This document shows positions 1 through 13,962 of a stretch of DNA of 64,000 bases, piece by piece (position 1 is the stretch's first letter; each line of letters begins with the position of its first letter). The DNA lies in NCBI GenBank assembly GCA_037349105.1, contig JAYJMM010000089.1, positions 1,860,001 to 1,924,000 of the forward strand, read 5' to 3'. The notes beneath the pieces are model-generated. The model saw only the letters and a list, made by a program, of their open reading frames with translations, searched no databases and was not told where the DNA came from. Origin of the DNA: Limnomonas spitsbergensis (Eukaryota > Chlorophyta > Chlorophyceae > Chlamydomonadales). The position numbers were made by a program, and so were the translations under genes.

Positions 1-3000
1 AGAGAAAGTCATACCCTAAAACCCACATACTCACGCACCCCTCCAGACTACGCCCCTGTTCCTGGCAGCTGGAGAGAAAGTCATACCCTAAACCCCACAT
101 GCTCACGCACCCCTTTAGATCACGCCCCTGTTCCTGGCAGCTGGAGAGAAAGTCATACCCTAAACCCCACATGCTCACGCACCCCTCCAGATCACGCCCC
201 TGTTCCTGGCAGCTGGAGAGAAAGTCATACCCTAAACCCCACATGCTCACGCACCCCTCCAGACTACGCCCCTGTTCCTGGCAGCTGGAGAGAAAGTCAT
301 ACCCTAAACCCCACATGCTCACGCACCCCTCCAGACTACGCCCCTGTTCCTGGCAGCTGGAGAGAAAGTCATACCCTAAACCCCACATACTCACGCACCC
401 CTCCAGATCACGCCCCTGTTCCTGGCAGCTGGAGAGAAAGTCATACCCAAAACCCCACATACTCACGCACCCCTCCAGATCACGCCCCTGTTCCTGGCAG
501 CTGGAGAGAAAGTCATACCCTAAACCTCACATACTCACGCACCCCTCCAGATCACGCCCCTGTTCCTGGCAGCTGGAGAGAAAGTCATACCCTAAACCCC
601 ACATACTCACGCACCCCTCCAGATCACGCCCCTGCTCCTGGCAGCTGGAGAGAAAGTCATACCCTAAACCCCACATGCTCACGCACCCATCCAGATCACG
701 CCCCTGTTACTGGCAGCTGGAGAGAAAGTCATACCCTAAACCCCACATGCTCACGCACCCTTTCCAGATCACGCCCCTGTTCCTGGCAGCTGGAGAGAAA
801 GTCATACCCTAAACCCCACATGCTCACGCACCCCTCCAGATCACGCCCCTGTTCCTGGCAGCTGGAGAGAAAGTCATACCCTAAACCCCACATGCTCACG
901 CACCCCTCCAGACTACGCCCCTGTTCCTGGCAGCTGGAGAGAAAGTATTACCCTAAACCCCACATACTCACGCACCCCTCCAGATCACGCCCCTGTTCCT
1001 GGCAGCTGGAGAGAAAGTCATACCCTAAACCCCACATGCTCACGCACCCCTCCAGATCACGCCCCTGTTCCTGGCAGCTGGAGAGAAAGTCATACCCTAA
1101 ACCCCACATGCTCACGCACCCCTTTAGATCACGCCCCTGTTCCTGGCAGCTGGAGAGAAAGTATTACCATAAACCCCACATGCTCACGCACCCCTCCAGA
1201 TCATGCCCCTGTTACTGGCAGCTGGAGAGAAAGTCATACCCTAAACCCCACATGCTCACGCACCCCTCCAGACTACGCCCCTGTTCCTGGCAGCTGGAGA
1301 GAAAGTCATACCCTAAACCCCACATGCTCACGCACCCCTCCAGACTACGCCCCTGTTCCTGGCAGCTGGAGAGAAAGTCATACCCTAAACCCCACATGCT
1401 CACGCACCCCTCCAGACTACGCCCCTGCTCCTGGCAGCTGGAGAGAAAGTCATACCCTAAACCCCACATACTCACGCACCCCTCCAGACTACGCCCCTGT
1501 TCCTGGCAGCTGGAGATAAAGTCATACCCTAAACCCCACATGCTCACGCACCCCTCCAGATCACGCCCCTGTTCCTGGCAGCTGGAGAGAAAGTCATACC
1601 CTAAACCCCACATGCTCACGCACTCCTCCAGATCACGCCCCTGGTCCTGGCAGCTGGAGAGAAAGTCATACCCTAAACCCCACATGCTCACGCACCCCTC
1701 CAGATCACGCCCCTGTTACTGGCAGCTGGAGAGAAAGTCATACCCTAAACCCCACATGCTCACGCACCCTTTCCAGATCACGCCCCTGTTCCTGGCAGCT
1801 GGAGAGAAAGTCATACCCTAAACCCCACATGCTCACGCACCCCTCCAGATCACGCCCCTGTTCCTGGCAGCTGGAGAGAAAGTCATACCCTAAACCCCAC
1901 ATACTCACGCACCCCTTCCAGATCACGCCCCTGGTCCTGGCAGCTGGAGAGAAAGTCATACCATAAACCCCACATGCTCACGCACCCCTTCAGACTACGC
2001 CCCTGTTACTGGCAGCTAGAGAGAAAGTCATACCCTAAACCTCACATGCTCACGCACCCCTTCAGACTACGCCCCTGTTCCTGGCAGCTGGAGAGAAAGT
2101 CATACCCTAAACCCCACATGCTCACGCACCCCTCCAGACTACGCCCCTGCTCCTGGCAGCTGGAGAGAAAGTCATACCCTAAACCCCACATACTCACGCA
2201 CCCCTCCAGACTACGCCCCTGTTCCTGGCAGCTGGAGATAAAGTCATACCCTAAACCCCACATGCTCACGCACCCCTCCAGATCACGCCCCTGTTCCTGG
2301 CAGCTGGAGAGAAAGTCATACCCTAAACCCCACATGCTCACGCACTCCTCCAGATCACGCCCCTGGTCCTGGCAGCTGGAGAGAAAGTCATACCCTAAAC
2401 CCCACATGCTCACGCACCCCTCCAGATCACGCCCCTGTTACTGGCAGCTGGAGAGAAAGTCATACCCTAAACCCCACATGCTCACGCACCCTTTCCAGAT
2501 CACGCCCCTGTTCCTGGCAGCTGGAGAGAAAGTCATACCCTAAACCCCACATGCTCACGCACCCCTCCAGATCACGCCCCTGTTCCTGGCAGCTGGAGAG
2601 AAAGTCATACCCTAAACCCCACATACTCACGCACCCTTCCAGATCACGCCCCTGGTCCTGGCAGCTGGAGAGAAAGTCATACCATAAACCCCACATGCTC
2701 ACGCACCCCTTCAGACTACGCCCCTGTTACTGGCAGCTAGAGAGAAAGTCATACCCTAAACCTCACATGCTCACGCACCCCTTCAGACTACGCCCCTGTT
2801 CCTGGCAGCTGGAGAGAAAGTCATACCCTAAACCCCACATGCTCACGCACCCCTCCAGATCACGCCCCTGTTCCTGGCAGCTGGAGAGAAAGTCATACCC
2901 TAAAACCCACATACTCACGCACCCCTCCAGACTACGCCCCTGTTCCTGGCAGCTGGAGAGAAAGTCATACCCTAAACCCCACATGCTCACGCACCCCTCC

Positions 3001-5593
3001 AGATCACGCCCCTGTTCCTGGCAGCTGGAGAGAAAGTCATACCCTAAACCCCACATGCTCACGCACCCCTCCAGATCACGCCCCTGTTCCTGGCAGCTGG
3101 AGAGAAAGTCATACCCTAAACCCCACATGCTCAAGCACCCCTCCAGACTACGCCCCTGTTCCTGGCAGCTGGAGAGAAAGTCATACCCTAAACCCCACAT
3201 GCTCACGCACCCCTCCAGACTACGCCCCTGTTCCTGGCAGCTGGAGAGAAAGTCATACCCTAAACCCCACATACTCACGCACCCCTCCAGATCACGCCCC
3301 TGTTCCTGGCAGCTGGAGAGAAAGTCATACCCAAACCCCACATACTCACGCACCCCTCCAGATCACGCCCCTGTTCCTGGCAGCTGGAGAGAAAGTCATA
3401 CCCTAAACCTCACATACTCACGCACCCCTCCAGATCACGCCCCTGTTCCTGGCAGCTGGAGAGAAAGTCATACCCTAAACCCCACATACTCACGCACCCC
3501 TCCAGACTACGCCCCTGTTCCTGGCAGCTGGAGAGAAAGTCATACCCTAAACCCCACATACTCACGCACCCCTCCAGATCACGCCCCTGTTCCTGGCAGC
3601 TGGAGAGAAAGTCATACCCAAAACCCCACATACTCACGCACCCCTCCAGATCACGCCCCTGTTCCTGGCAGCTGGAGAGAAAGTCATATCCCAAACCCCA
3701 CATACTCACGCACCCCTCCAGACTACGCCCCTGTTCCTGGCAGCTGGAGATAAAGTCATACCCTAAACCCCACATGCTCACGCACCCCTCCAGATCACGC
3801 CCCTGTTCCTGGCAGCTGGAGAGAAAGTCATACCCTAAACCCCACATACTCACGCACCCCTCCAGATCACGCCCCTGTTCCTGGCAGCTGGAGAGAAAGT
3901 CATACCCTAAACCCCACATACTCACGCACCCCTCCAGACTACGCCCCTGTTCCTGGCAGCTGGAGATAAAGTCATACCCAAACCCCACATGCTCACGCAC
4001 CCCTCCAGATCACGCCCCTGTTCCTGGCAGCTGGAGAGAAAGTCATACCCTAAACCCCACATACTCACGCACCCCTCCAGATCACGCCCCTGGTCCTGGC
4101 AGCTGGAGAGAAAGTCATACCATAAACCCCACATGCTCACGCACCCGTTCAGACTACGCCCCTGTTACTGGCAGCTAGAGAGAAAGTCATACCCTAAACC
4201 TCACATGCTCACGCACCCCTTCAGACTACGCCACTGTTCCTGGCAGCTGGAGAGAAAGTCATACCCTAAACCCCACATGCTCACGCACCCCTCCAGATCA
4301 CGCCCCTGTTCCTGGCAGCTGGAGAGAAAGTCATACCCTAAAACCCCACATACTCACGCACCCCTCCAGACTACGCCCCTGTTCCTGGCAGCTGGAGAGA
4401 AAGTCATACCCTAAACCCCCACATGCTCACGCACCCCTTTAGATCACGCCCCTGTTCCTGGCAGCTGGAGAGAAAGTCATACCCTAAACCCCACATGCTC
4501 ACGCACCCCTCCAGATCACGCCCCTGTTCCTGGCAGCTGGAGAGAAAGTCATACCCTAAACCCCACATGCTCACGCACCCCTCCAGACTACGCCCCTGTT
4601 CCTGGCAGCTGGAGAGAAAGTCATACCCTAAACCCCACATGCTCACGCACCCCTCCAGACTACGCCCCTGTTCCTGGCAGCTGGAGAGAAAGTCATACCC
4701 TAAACCCCACATACTCACGCAACCCTCCAGATCACGCCCCTGTTCCTGGCAGCTGGAGAGAAAGTCATACCCCAAAACCCCACATACTCACGCACCCCTC
4801 CAGATCACGCCCCTGTTCCTGGCAGCTGGAGAGAAAGTCATACCCTAAACCTCACATACTCACGCACCCCTCCAGATCACGCCCCTGTTCCTGGCAGCTG
4901 GAGAGAAAGTCATACCCTAAACCCCACATACTCACGCACCCCTCCAGATCACGCCCCTGTTCCTGGCAGCTGGAGAGAAAGTCATACCCAAAACCCCACA
5001 TACTCACGCACCCCTCCAGATCACGCCCCTGTTCCTGGCAGCTGGAGAGAAAGTCATATCCCTAAACCCCACATACTCACGCACCCCTCCAGATCACGCC
5101 CCTGTTCCTGGCAGCTGGAGATAAAGTCATACCCTAAACCCCACCATGCTCACGCACCCCTCCAGATCACGCCCCTGTTCTGGCAGCTGGAGAGAAAGTC
5201 ATACCCTAAACCCACATACTCACGCACCCCTCCAGATCACGCCCCTGGTCCTGGCAGCTGGAGAGAAAGTCATACCATAAACCCCACATGCTCACGCACC
5301 CGTTCAGACTACGCCCCTGTTACTGGCAGCTAGAGAGAAAGTCATACCCTAAACCTCACATGCTCACGCACCCCTCCAGACTACGCCCCTGTTCCTGGCA
5401 GCTGGAGAGAAAGTCATACCACTAAACCCCACATGCTCACGCACCCCTCCAGATCACGCCCCTGTTCCTGGCAGCTGGAGAGAAAGTCATACCCTAAACC
5501 CACATACTCACGCACCCCTCCAGACTACGCCCCTGTTCCTGGCAGCTGGAGAGAAAGTCATACCCTAAACCCCACATGCTCACGCACCCCTTT
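1..5593 (+). repeat. Left, indel-rich section of the 72-bp array
   Basis: Units here differ at many sites and carry single-base indels, for example an extra T in CACCCTTTCCAG near 768, 1769 and 2491, and lost or gained bases near 3333, 4340, 4770, 5144, 5179 and 5500. About 10 units are duplicated with a 722-bp offset (1460-2100 matches 2182-2820; 720 plus two inserted bases). A marker unit with TTACTGGCAGCTAGAGAG after CATACCATAAAC recurs near 1961, 2683, 4123 and 5273. The 3300-5540 part is the most degenerate of the array and lies directly beside the fully uniform block. Confidence 0.9.
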
Positions 5594-8500
5594 AGATCAC
5601 GCCCCTGTTCCTGGCAGCTGGAGAGAAAGTCATACCCTAAACCCCACATGCTCACGCACCCCTCCAGATCACGCCCCTGTTCCTGGCAGCTGGAGAGAAA
5701 GTCATACCCTAAACCCCACATGCTCACGCACCCCTCCAGATCACGCCCCTGTTCCTGGCAGCTGGAGAGAAAGTCATACCCTAAACCCCACATGCTCACG
5801 CACCCCTCCAGATCACGCCCCTGTTCCTGGCAGCTGGAGAGAAAGTCATACCCTAAACCCCACATGCTCACGCACCCCTCCAGATCACGCCCCTGTTCCT
5901 GGCAGCTGGAGAGAAAGTCATACCCTAAACCCCACATGCTCACGCACCCCTCCAGATCACGCCCCTGTTCCTGGCAGCTGGAGAGAAAGTCATACCCTAA
6001 ACCCCACATGCTCACGCACCCCTCCAGATCACGCCCCTGTTCCTGGCAGCTGGAGAGAAAGTCATACCCTAAACCCCACATGCTCACGCACCCCTCCAGA
6101 TCACGCCCCTGTTCCTGGCAGCTGGAGAGAAAGTCATACCCTAAACCCCACATGCTCACGCACCCCTCCAGATCACGCCCCTGTTCCTGGCAGCTGGAGA
6201 GAAAGTCATACCCTAAACCCCACATGCTCACGCACCCCTCCAGATCACGCCCCTGTTCCTGGCAGCTGGAGAGAAAGTCATACCCTAAACCCCACATGCT
6301 CACGCACCCCTCCAGATCACGCCCCTGTTCCTGGCAGCTGGAGAGAAAGTCATACCCTAAACCCCACATGCTCACGCACCCCTCCAGATCACGCCCCTGT
6401 TCCTGGCAGCTGGAGAGAAAGTCATACCCTAAACCCCACATGCTCACGCACCCCTCCAGATCACGCCCCTGTTCCTGGCAGCTGGAGAGAAAGTCATACC
6501 CTAAACCCCACATGCTCACGCACCCCTCCAGATCACGCCCCTGTTCCTGGCAGCTGGAGAGAAAGTCATACCCTAAACCCCACATGCTCACGCACCCCTC
6601 CAGATCACGCCCCTGTTCCTGGCAGCTGGAGAGAAAGTCATACCCTAAACCCCACATGCTCACGCACCCCTCCAGATCACGCCCCTGTTCCTGGCAGCTG
6701 GAGAGAAAGTCATACCCTAAACCCCACATGCTCACGCACCCCTCCAGATCACGCCCCTGTTCCTGGCAGCTGGAGAGAAAGTCATACCCTAAACCCCACA
6801 TGCTCACGCACCCCTCCAGATCACGCCCCTGTTCCTGGCAGCTGGAGAGAAAGTCATACCCTAAACCCCACATGCTCACGCACCCCTCCAGATCACGCCC
6901 CTGTTCCTGGCAGCTGGAGAGAAAGTCATACCCTAAACCCCACATGCTCACGCACCCCTCCAGATCACGCCCCTGTTCCTGGCAGCTGGAGAGAAAGTCA
7001 TACCCTAAACCCCACATGCTCACGCACCCCTCCAGATCACGCCCCTGTTCCTGGCAGCTGGAGAGAAAGTCATACCCTAAACCCCACATGCTCACGCACC
7101 CCTCCAGATCACGCCCCTGTTCCTGGCAGCTGGAGAGAAAGTCATACCCTAAACCCCACATGCTCACGCACCCCTCCAGATCACGCCCCTGTTCCTGGCA
7201 GCTGGAGAGAAAGTCATACCCTAAACCCCACATGCTCACGCACCCCTCCAGATCACGCCCCTGTTCCTGGCAGCTGGAGAGAAAGTCATACCCTAAACCC
7301 CACATGCTCACGCACCCCTCCAGATCACGCCCCTGTTCCTGGCAGCTGGAGAGAAAGTCATACCCTAAACCCCACATGCTCACGCACCCCTCCAGATCAC
7401 GCCCCTGTTCCTGGCAGCTGGAGAGAAAGTCATACCCTAAACCCCACATGCTCACGCACCCCTCCAGATCACGCCCCTGTTCCTGGCAGCTGGAGAGAAA
7501 GTCATACCCTAAACCCCACATGCTCACGCACCCCTCCAGATCACGCCCCTGTTCCTGGCAGCTGGAGAGAAAGTCATACCCTAAACCCCACATGCTCACG
7601 CACCCCTCCAGATCACGCCCCTGTTCCTGGCAGCTGGAGAGAAAGTCATACCCTAAACCCCACATGCTCACGCACCCCTCCAGATCACGCCCCTGTTCCT
7701 GGCAGCTGGAGAGAAAGTCATACCCTAAACCCCACATGCTCACGCACCCCTCCAGATCACGCCCCTGTTCCTGGCAGCTGGAGAGAAAGTCATACCCTAA
7801 ACCCCACATGCTCACGCACCCCTCCAGATCACGCCCCTGTTCCTGGCAGCTGGAGAGAAAGTCATACCCTAAACCCCACATGCTCACGCACCCCTCCAGA
7901 TCACGCCCCTGTTCCTGGCAGCTGGAGAGAAAGTCATACCCTAAACCCCACATGCTCACGCACCCCTCCAGATCACGCCCCTGTTCCTGGCAGCTGGAGA
8001 GAAAGTCATACCCTAAACCCCACATGCTCACGCACCCCTCCAGATCACGCCCCTGTTCCTGGCAGCTGGAGAGAAAGTCATACCCTAAACCCCACATGCT
8101 CACGCACCCCTCCAGATCACGCCCCTGTTCCTGGCAGCTGGAGAGAAAGTCATACCCTAAACCCCACATGCTCACGCACCCCTCCAGATCACGCCCCTGT
8201 TCCTGGCAGCTGGAGAGAAAGTCATACCCTAAACCCCACATGCTCACGCACCCCTCCAGATCACGCCCCTGTTCCTGGCAGCTGGAGAGAAAGTCATACC
8301 CTAAACCCCACATGCTCACGCACCCCTCCAGATCACGCCCCTGTTCCTGGCAGCTGGAGAGAAAGTCATACCCTAAACCCCACATGCTCACGCACCCCTC
8401 CAGATCACGCCCCTGTTCCTGGCAGCTGGAGAGAAAGTCATACCCTAAACCCCACATGCTCACGCACCCCTCCAGATCACGCCCCTGTTCCTGGCAGCTG

Positions 8501-11500
8501 GAGAGAAAGTCATACCCTAAACCCCACATGCTCACGCACCCCTCCAGATCACGCCCCTGTTCCTGGCAGCTGGAGAGAAAGTCATACCCTAAACCCCACA
8601 TGCTCACGCACCCCTCCAGATCACGCCCCTGTTCCTGGCAGCTGGAGAGAAAGTCATACCCTAAACCCCACATGCTCACGCACCCCTCCAGATCACGCCC
8701 CTGTTCCTGGCAGCTGGAGAGAAAGTCATACCCTAAACCCCACATGCTCACGCACCCCTCCAGATCACGCCCCTGTTCCTGGCAGCTGGAGAGAAAGTCA
8801 TACCCTAAACCCCACATGCTCACGCACCCCTCCAGATCACGCCCCTGTTCCTGGCAGCTGGAGAGAAAGTCATACCCTAAACCCCACATGCTCACGCACC
8901 CCTCCAGATCACGCCCCTGTTCCTGGCAGCTGGAGAGAAAGTCATACCCTAAACCCCACATGCTCACGCACCCCTCCAGATCACGCCCCTGTTCCTGGCA
9001 GCTGGAGAGAAAGTCATACCCTAAACCCCACATGCTCACGCACCCCTCCAGATCACGCCCCTGTTCCTGGCAGCTGGAGAGAAAGTCATACCCTAAACCC
9101 CACATGCTCACGCACCCCTCCAGATCACGCCCCTGTTCCTGGCAGCTGGAGAGAAAGTCATACCCTAAACCCCACATGCTCACGCACCCCTCCAGATCAC
9201 GCCCCTGTTCCTGGCAGCTGGAGAGAAAGTCATACCCTAAACCCCACATGCTCACGCACCCCTCCAGATCACGCCCCTGTTCCTGGCAGCTGGAGAGAAA
9301 GTCATACCCTAAACCCCACATGCTCACGCACCCCTCCAGATCACGCCCCTGTTCCTGGCAGCTGGAGAGAAAGTCATACCCTAAACCCCACATGCTCACG
9401 CACCCCTCCAGATCACGCCCCTGTTCCTGGCAGCTGGAGAGAAAGTCATACCCTAAACCCCACATGCTCACGCACCCCTCCAGATCACGCCCCTGTTCCT
9501 GGCAGCTGGAGAGAAAGTCATACCCTAAACCCCACATGCTCACGCACCCCTCCAGATCACGCCCCTGTTCCTGGCAGCTGGAGAGAAAGTCATACCCTAA
9601 ACCCCACATGCTCACGCACCCCTCCAGATCACGCCCCTGTTCCTGGCAGCTGGAGAGAAAGTCATACCCTAAACCCCACATGCTCACGCACCCCTCCAGA
9701 TCACGCCCCTGTTCCTGGCAGCTGGAGAGAAAGTCATACCCTAAACCCCACATGCTCACGCACCCCTCCAGATCACGCCCCTGTTCCTGGCAGCTGGAGA
9801 GAAAGTCATACCCTAAACCCCACATGCTCACGCACCCCTCCAGATCACGCCCCTGTTCCTGGCAGCTGGAGAGAAAGTCATACCCTAAACCCCACATGCT
9901 CACGCACCCCTCCAGATCACGCCCCTGTTCCTGGCAGCTGGAGAGAAAGTCATACCCTAAACCCCACATGCTCACGCACCCCTCCAGATCACGCCCCTGT
10001 TCCTGGCAGCTGGAGAGAAAGTCATACCCTAAACCCCACATGCTCACGCACCCCTCCAGATCACGCCCCTGTTCCTGGCAGCTGGAGAGAAAGTCATACC
10101 CTAAACCCCACATGCTCACGCACCCCTCCAGATCACGCCCCTGTTCCTGGCAGCTGGAGAGAAAGTCATACCCTAAACCCCACATGCTCACGCACCCCTC
10201 CAGATCACGCCCCTGTTCCTGGCAGCTGGAGAGAAAGTCATACCCTAAACCCCACATGCTCACGCACCCCTCCAGATCACGCCCCTGTTCCTGGCAGCTG
10301 GAGAGAAAGTCATACCCTAAACCCCACATGCTCACGCACCCCTCCAGATCACGCCCCTGTTCCTGGCAGCTGGAGAGAAAGTCATACCCTAAACCCCACA
10401 TGCTCACGCACCCCTCCAGATCACGCCCCTGTTCCTGGCAGCTGGAGAGAAAGTCATACCCTAAACCCCACATGCTCACGCACCCCTCCAGATCACGCCC
10501 CTGTTCCTGGCAGCTGGAGAGAAAGTCATACCCTAAACCCCACATGCTCACGCACCCCTCCAGATCACGCCCCTGTTCCTGGCAGCTGGAGAGAAAGTCA
10601 TACCCTAAACCCCACATGCTCACGCACCCCTCCAGATCACGCCCCTGTTCCTGGCAGCTGGAGAGAAAGTCATACCCTAAACCCCACATGCTCACGCACC
10701 CCTCCAGATCACGCCCCTGTTCCTGGCAGCTGGAGAGAAAGTCATACCCTAAACCCCACATGCTCACGCACCCCTCCAGATCACGCCCCTGTTCCTGGCA
10801 GCTGGAGAGAAAGTCATACCCTAAACCCCACATGCTCACGCACCCCTCCAGATCACGCCCCTGTTCCTGGCAGCTGGAGAGAAAGTCATACCCTAAACCC
10901 CACATGCTCACGCACCCCTCCAGATCACGCCCCTGTTCCTGGCAGCTGGAGAGAAAGTCATACCCTAAACCCCACATGCTCACGCACCCCTCCAGATCAC
11001 GCCCCTGTTCCTGGCAGCTGGAGAGAAAGTCATACCCTAAACCCCACATGCTCACGCACCCCTCCAGATCACGCCCCTGTTCCTGGCAGCTGGAGAGAAA
11101 GTCATACCCTAAACCCCACATGCTCACGCACCCCTCCAGATCACGCCCCTGTTCCTGGCAGCTGGAGAGAAAGTCATACCCTAAACCCCACATGCTCACG
11201 CACCCCTCCAGATCACGCCCCTGTTCCTGGCAGCTGGAGAGAAAGTCATACCCTAAACCCCACATGCTCACGCACCCCTCCAGATCACGCCCCTGTTCCT
11301 GGCAGCTGGAGAGAAAGTCATACCCTAAACCCCACATGCTCACGCACCCCTCCAGATCACGCCCCTGTTCCTGGCAGCTGGAGAGAAAGTCATACCCTAA
11401 ACCCCACATGCTCACGCACCCCTCCAGATCACGCCCCTGTTCCTGGCAGCTGGAGAGAAAGTCATACCCTAAACCCCACATGCTCACGCACCCCTCCAGA

Positions 11501-12548
11501 TCACGCCCCTGTTCCTGGCAGCTGGAGAGAAAGTCATACCCTAAACCCCACATGCTCACGCACCCCTCCAGATCACGCCCCTGTTCCTGGCAGCTGGAGA
11601 GAAAGTCATACCCTAAACCCCACATGCTCACGCACCCCTCCAGATCACGCCCCTGTTCCTGGCAGCTGGAGAGAAAGTCATACCCTAAACCCCACATGCT
11701 CACGCACCCCTCCAGATCACGCCCCTGTTCCTGGCAGCTGGAGAGAAAGTCATACCCTAAACCCCACATGCTCACGCACCCCTCCAGATCACGCCCCTGT
11801 TCCTGGCAGCTGGAGAGAAAGTCATACCCTAAACCCCACATGCTCACGCACCCCTCCAGATCACGCCCCTGTTCCTGGCAGCTGGAGAGAAAGTCATACC
11901 CTAAACCCCACATGCTCACGCACCCCTCCAGATCACGCCCCTGTTCCTGGCAGCTGGAGAGAAAGTCATACCCTAAACCCCACATGCTCACGCACCCCTC
12001 CAGATCACGCCCCTGTTCCTGGCAGCTGGAGAGAAAGTCATACCCTAAACCCCACATGCTCACGCACCCCTCCAGATCACGCCCCTGTTCCTGGCAGCTG
12101 GAGAGAAAGTCATACCCTAAACCCCACATGCTCACGCACCCCTCCAGATCACGCCCCTGTTCCTGGCAGCTGGAGAGAAAGTCATACCCTAAACCCCACA
12201 TGCTCACGCACCCCTCCAGATCACGCCCCTGTTCCTGGCAGCTGGAGAGAAAGTCATACCCTAAACCCCACATGCTCACGCACCCCTCCAGATCACGCCC
12301 CTGTTCCTGGCAGCTGGAGAGAAAGTCATACCCTAAACCCCACATGCTCACGCACCCCTCCAGATCACGCCCCTGTTCCTGGCAGCTGGAGAGAAAGTCA
12401 TACCCTAAACCCCACATGCTCACGCACCCCTCCAGATCACGCCCCTGTTCCTGGCAGCTGGAGAGAAAGTCATACCCTAAACCCCACATGCTCACGCACC
12501 CCTCCAGATCACGCCCCTGTTCCTGGCAGCTGGAGAGAAAGTCATACC
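5594..12548 (+). repeat. Uniform block: about 96 consecutive identical 72-bp units
   Basis: From the base after the TTTAG variant (5591-5593) to the C-to-A change at 12549 (CATACCAT), I see no substitution or indel over 6955 bp. The printed 60-base lines repeat exactly every six lines. Units on either side differ at several positions each. This is either a very recent amplification or an assembly artefact, and the sequence alone cannot tell which. Confidence 0.93.
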
Positions 12549-13850
12549 ATAAACCTCACATACTCACGCACCCCTCCAGACTACGCCCCTGTTCCTGGCA
12601 GCTGGAGAGAAAGTCATACCCTAAACCCCACATGCTCACGCACCCCTCCAGATCACGCCCCTGTTACTGGCAGCTGGAGAGAAAGTCATACCCTAAACCT
12701 CACATGCTCACGCACCCCTTTAGATCACGCCCCTGTTCCTGGCAGCTGGAGAGAAAGTCATACCATAAACCTCACATGCTCACGCACCCCTCCAGATCAC
12801 GCCCCTGTTACTGGCAGCTGGAGAGAAAGTCATACCATAAACCCCACATGCTCACGCACCCCTCCAGATCACGCCCCTGTTCCTGGCAGCTGGAGAGAAA
12901 GTCATACCCTAAACCCCACATGCTCACGCACCCCTCCAGATCACGCCCCTGGTCCTGGCAGCTGGAGAGAAAGTCATACCCTAAACCTCACATGCTCACG
13001 CACCCCTCCAGATCACGCCCCTGTTACTGGCAGCTGGAGAGAAAGTCATACCCTAAACCCCATATACTCACGCACCCCTCCAGATCACGCCCCTGTTCCT
13101 GGCAGCTGGAGAGAAAGTCATACCCTAAACCCCACATGCTCACGCACCCCTCCAGACTACGCCCCTGTTCCTGGCAGCTGGAGAGAAAGTCATACCCTAA
13201 ACCCCACATGCTCACGCACCCCTCCAGATCACGCCCCTGTTACTGGCAGCTGGAGAGAAAGTCATACCCTAAACCTCACATGCTCACGCACCCCTTTAGA
13301 TCACGCCCCTGTTCCTGGCAGCTGGAGAGAAAGTCATACCATAAACCTCACATGCTCACGCACCCCTCCAGATCACGCCCCTGTTCCTGGCAGCTGGAGA
13401 GAAAGTCATACCCTAAACCTCACATACTCACGCACCCCTCCAGATCACGCCCCTGTTACTGGCAGCTGGAGAGAAAGTCATACCCTAAACCTCACATGCT
13501 CACGCACCCCTCCAGATCACGCCCCTGTTACTGGCAGCTGGAGAGAAAGTCATACCCTAAACCTCACATGCTCACGCACCCCTTTAGATCACGCCCCTGT
13601 TCCTGGCAGCTGGAGAGAAAGTCATACCATAAACCTCACATGCTCACGCACCCCTCCAGATCACGCCCCTGTTACTGGCAGCTGGAGAGAAAGTCATACC
13701 ATAAACCCCACATGCTCACGCACCCCTCCAGATCACGCCCCTGTTCCTGGCAGCTGGAGAGAAAGTCATACCCTAAACCCCACATGCTCACGCACCCCTC
13801 CAGATCACGCCCCTGGTCCTGGCAGCTGGAGAGAAAGTCATACCCTAAAC
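12541..13850 (+). repeat. Higher-order repeat block, copy 1 (about 18 units)
   Basis: This block carries a fixed order of unit variants, including CATACCATAAACC, TTACTGGCAG, GGTCCTGGCAG and CCCCATATACTC. It recurs at 16141-17450, offset exactly 3600 bp (50 units). The match ends near 13851/17451, where CCCCAC becomes CCTCAC. Confidence 0.85.
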
Positions 13851-13962
13851 CCCACATGCTCACGCACCCCTTCAGACTACGCCCCTGTTACTGGCAGCTA
13901 GAGAGAAAGTCATACCCTAAACCTCACATGCTCACGCACCCCTCCAGACTACGCCCCTGTTA

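Noticed and set aside
5494..12495. A - strand frame of 2333 codons with a SMWGLGYDFLSSCQEQG motif
   Set aside because: It is the mirror of the same repeat, with no independent start context, conservation or domain.
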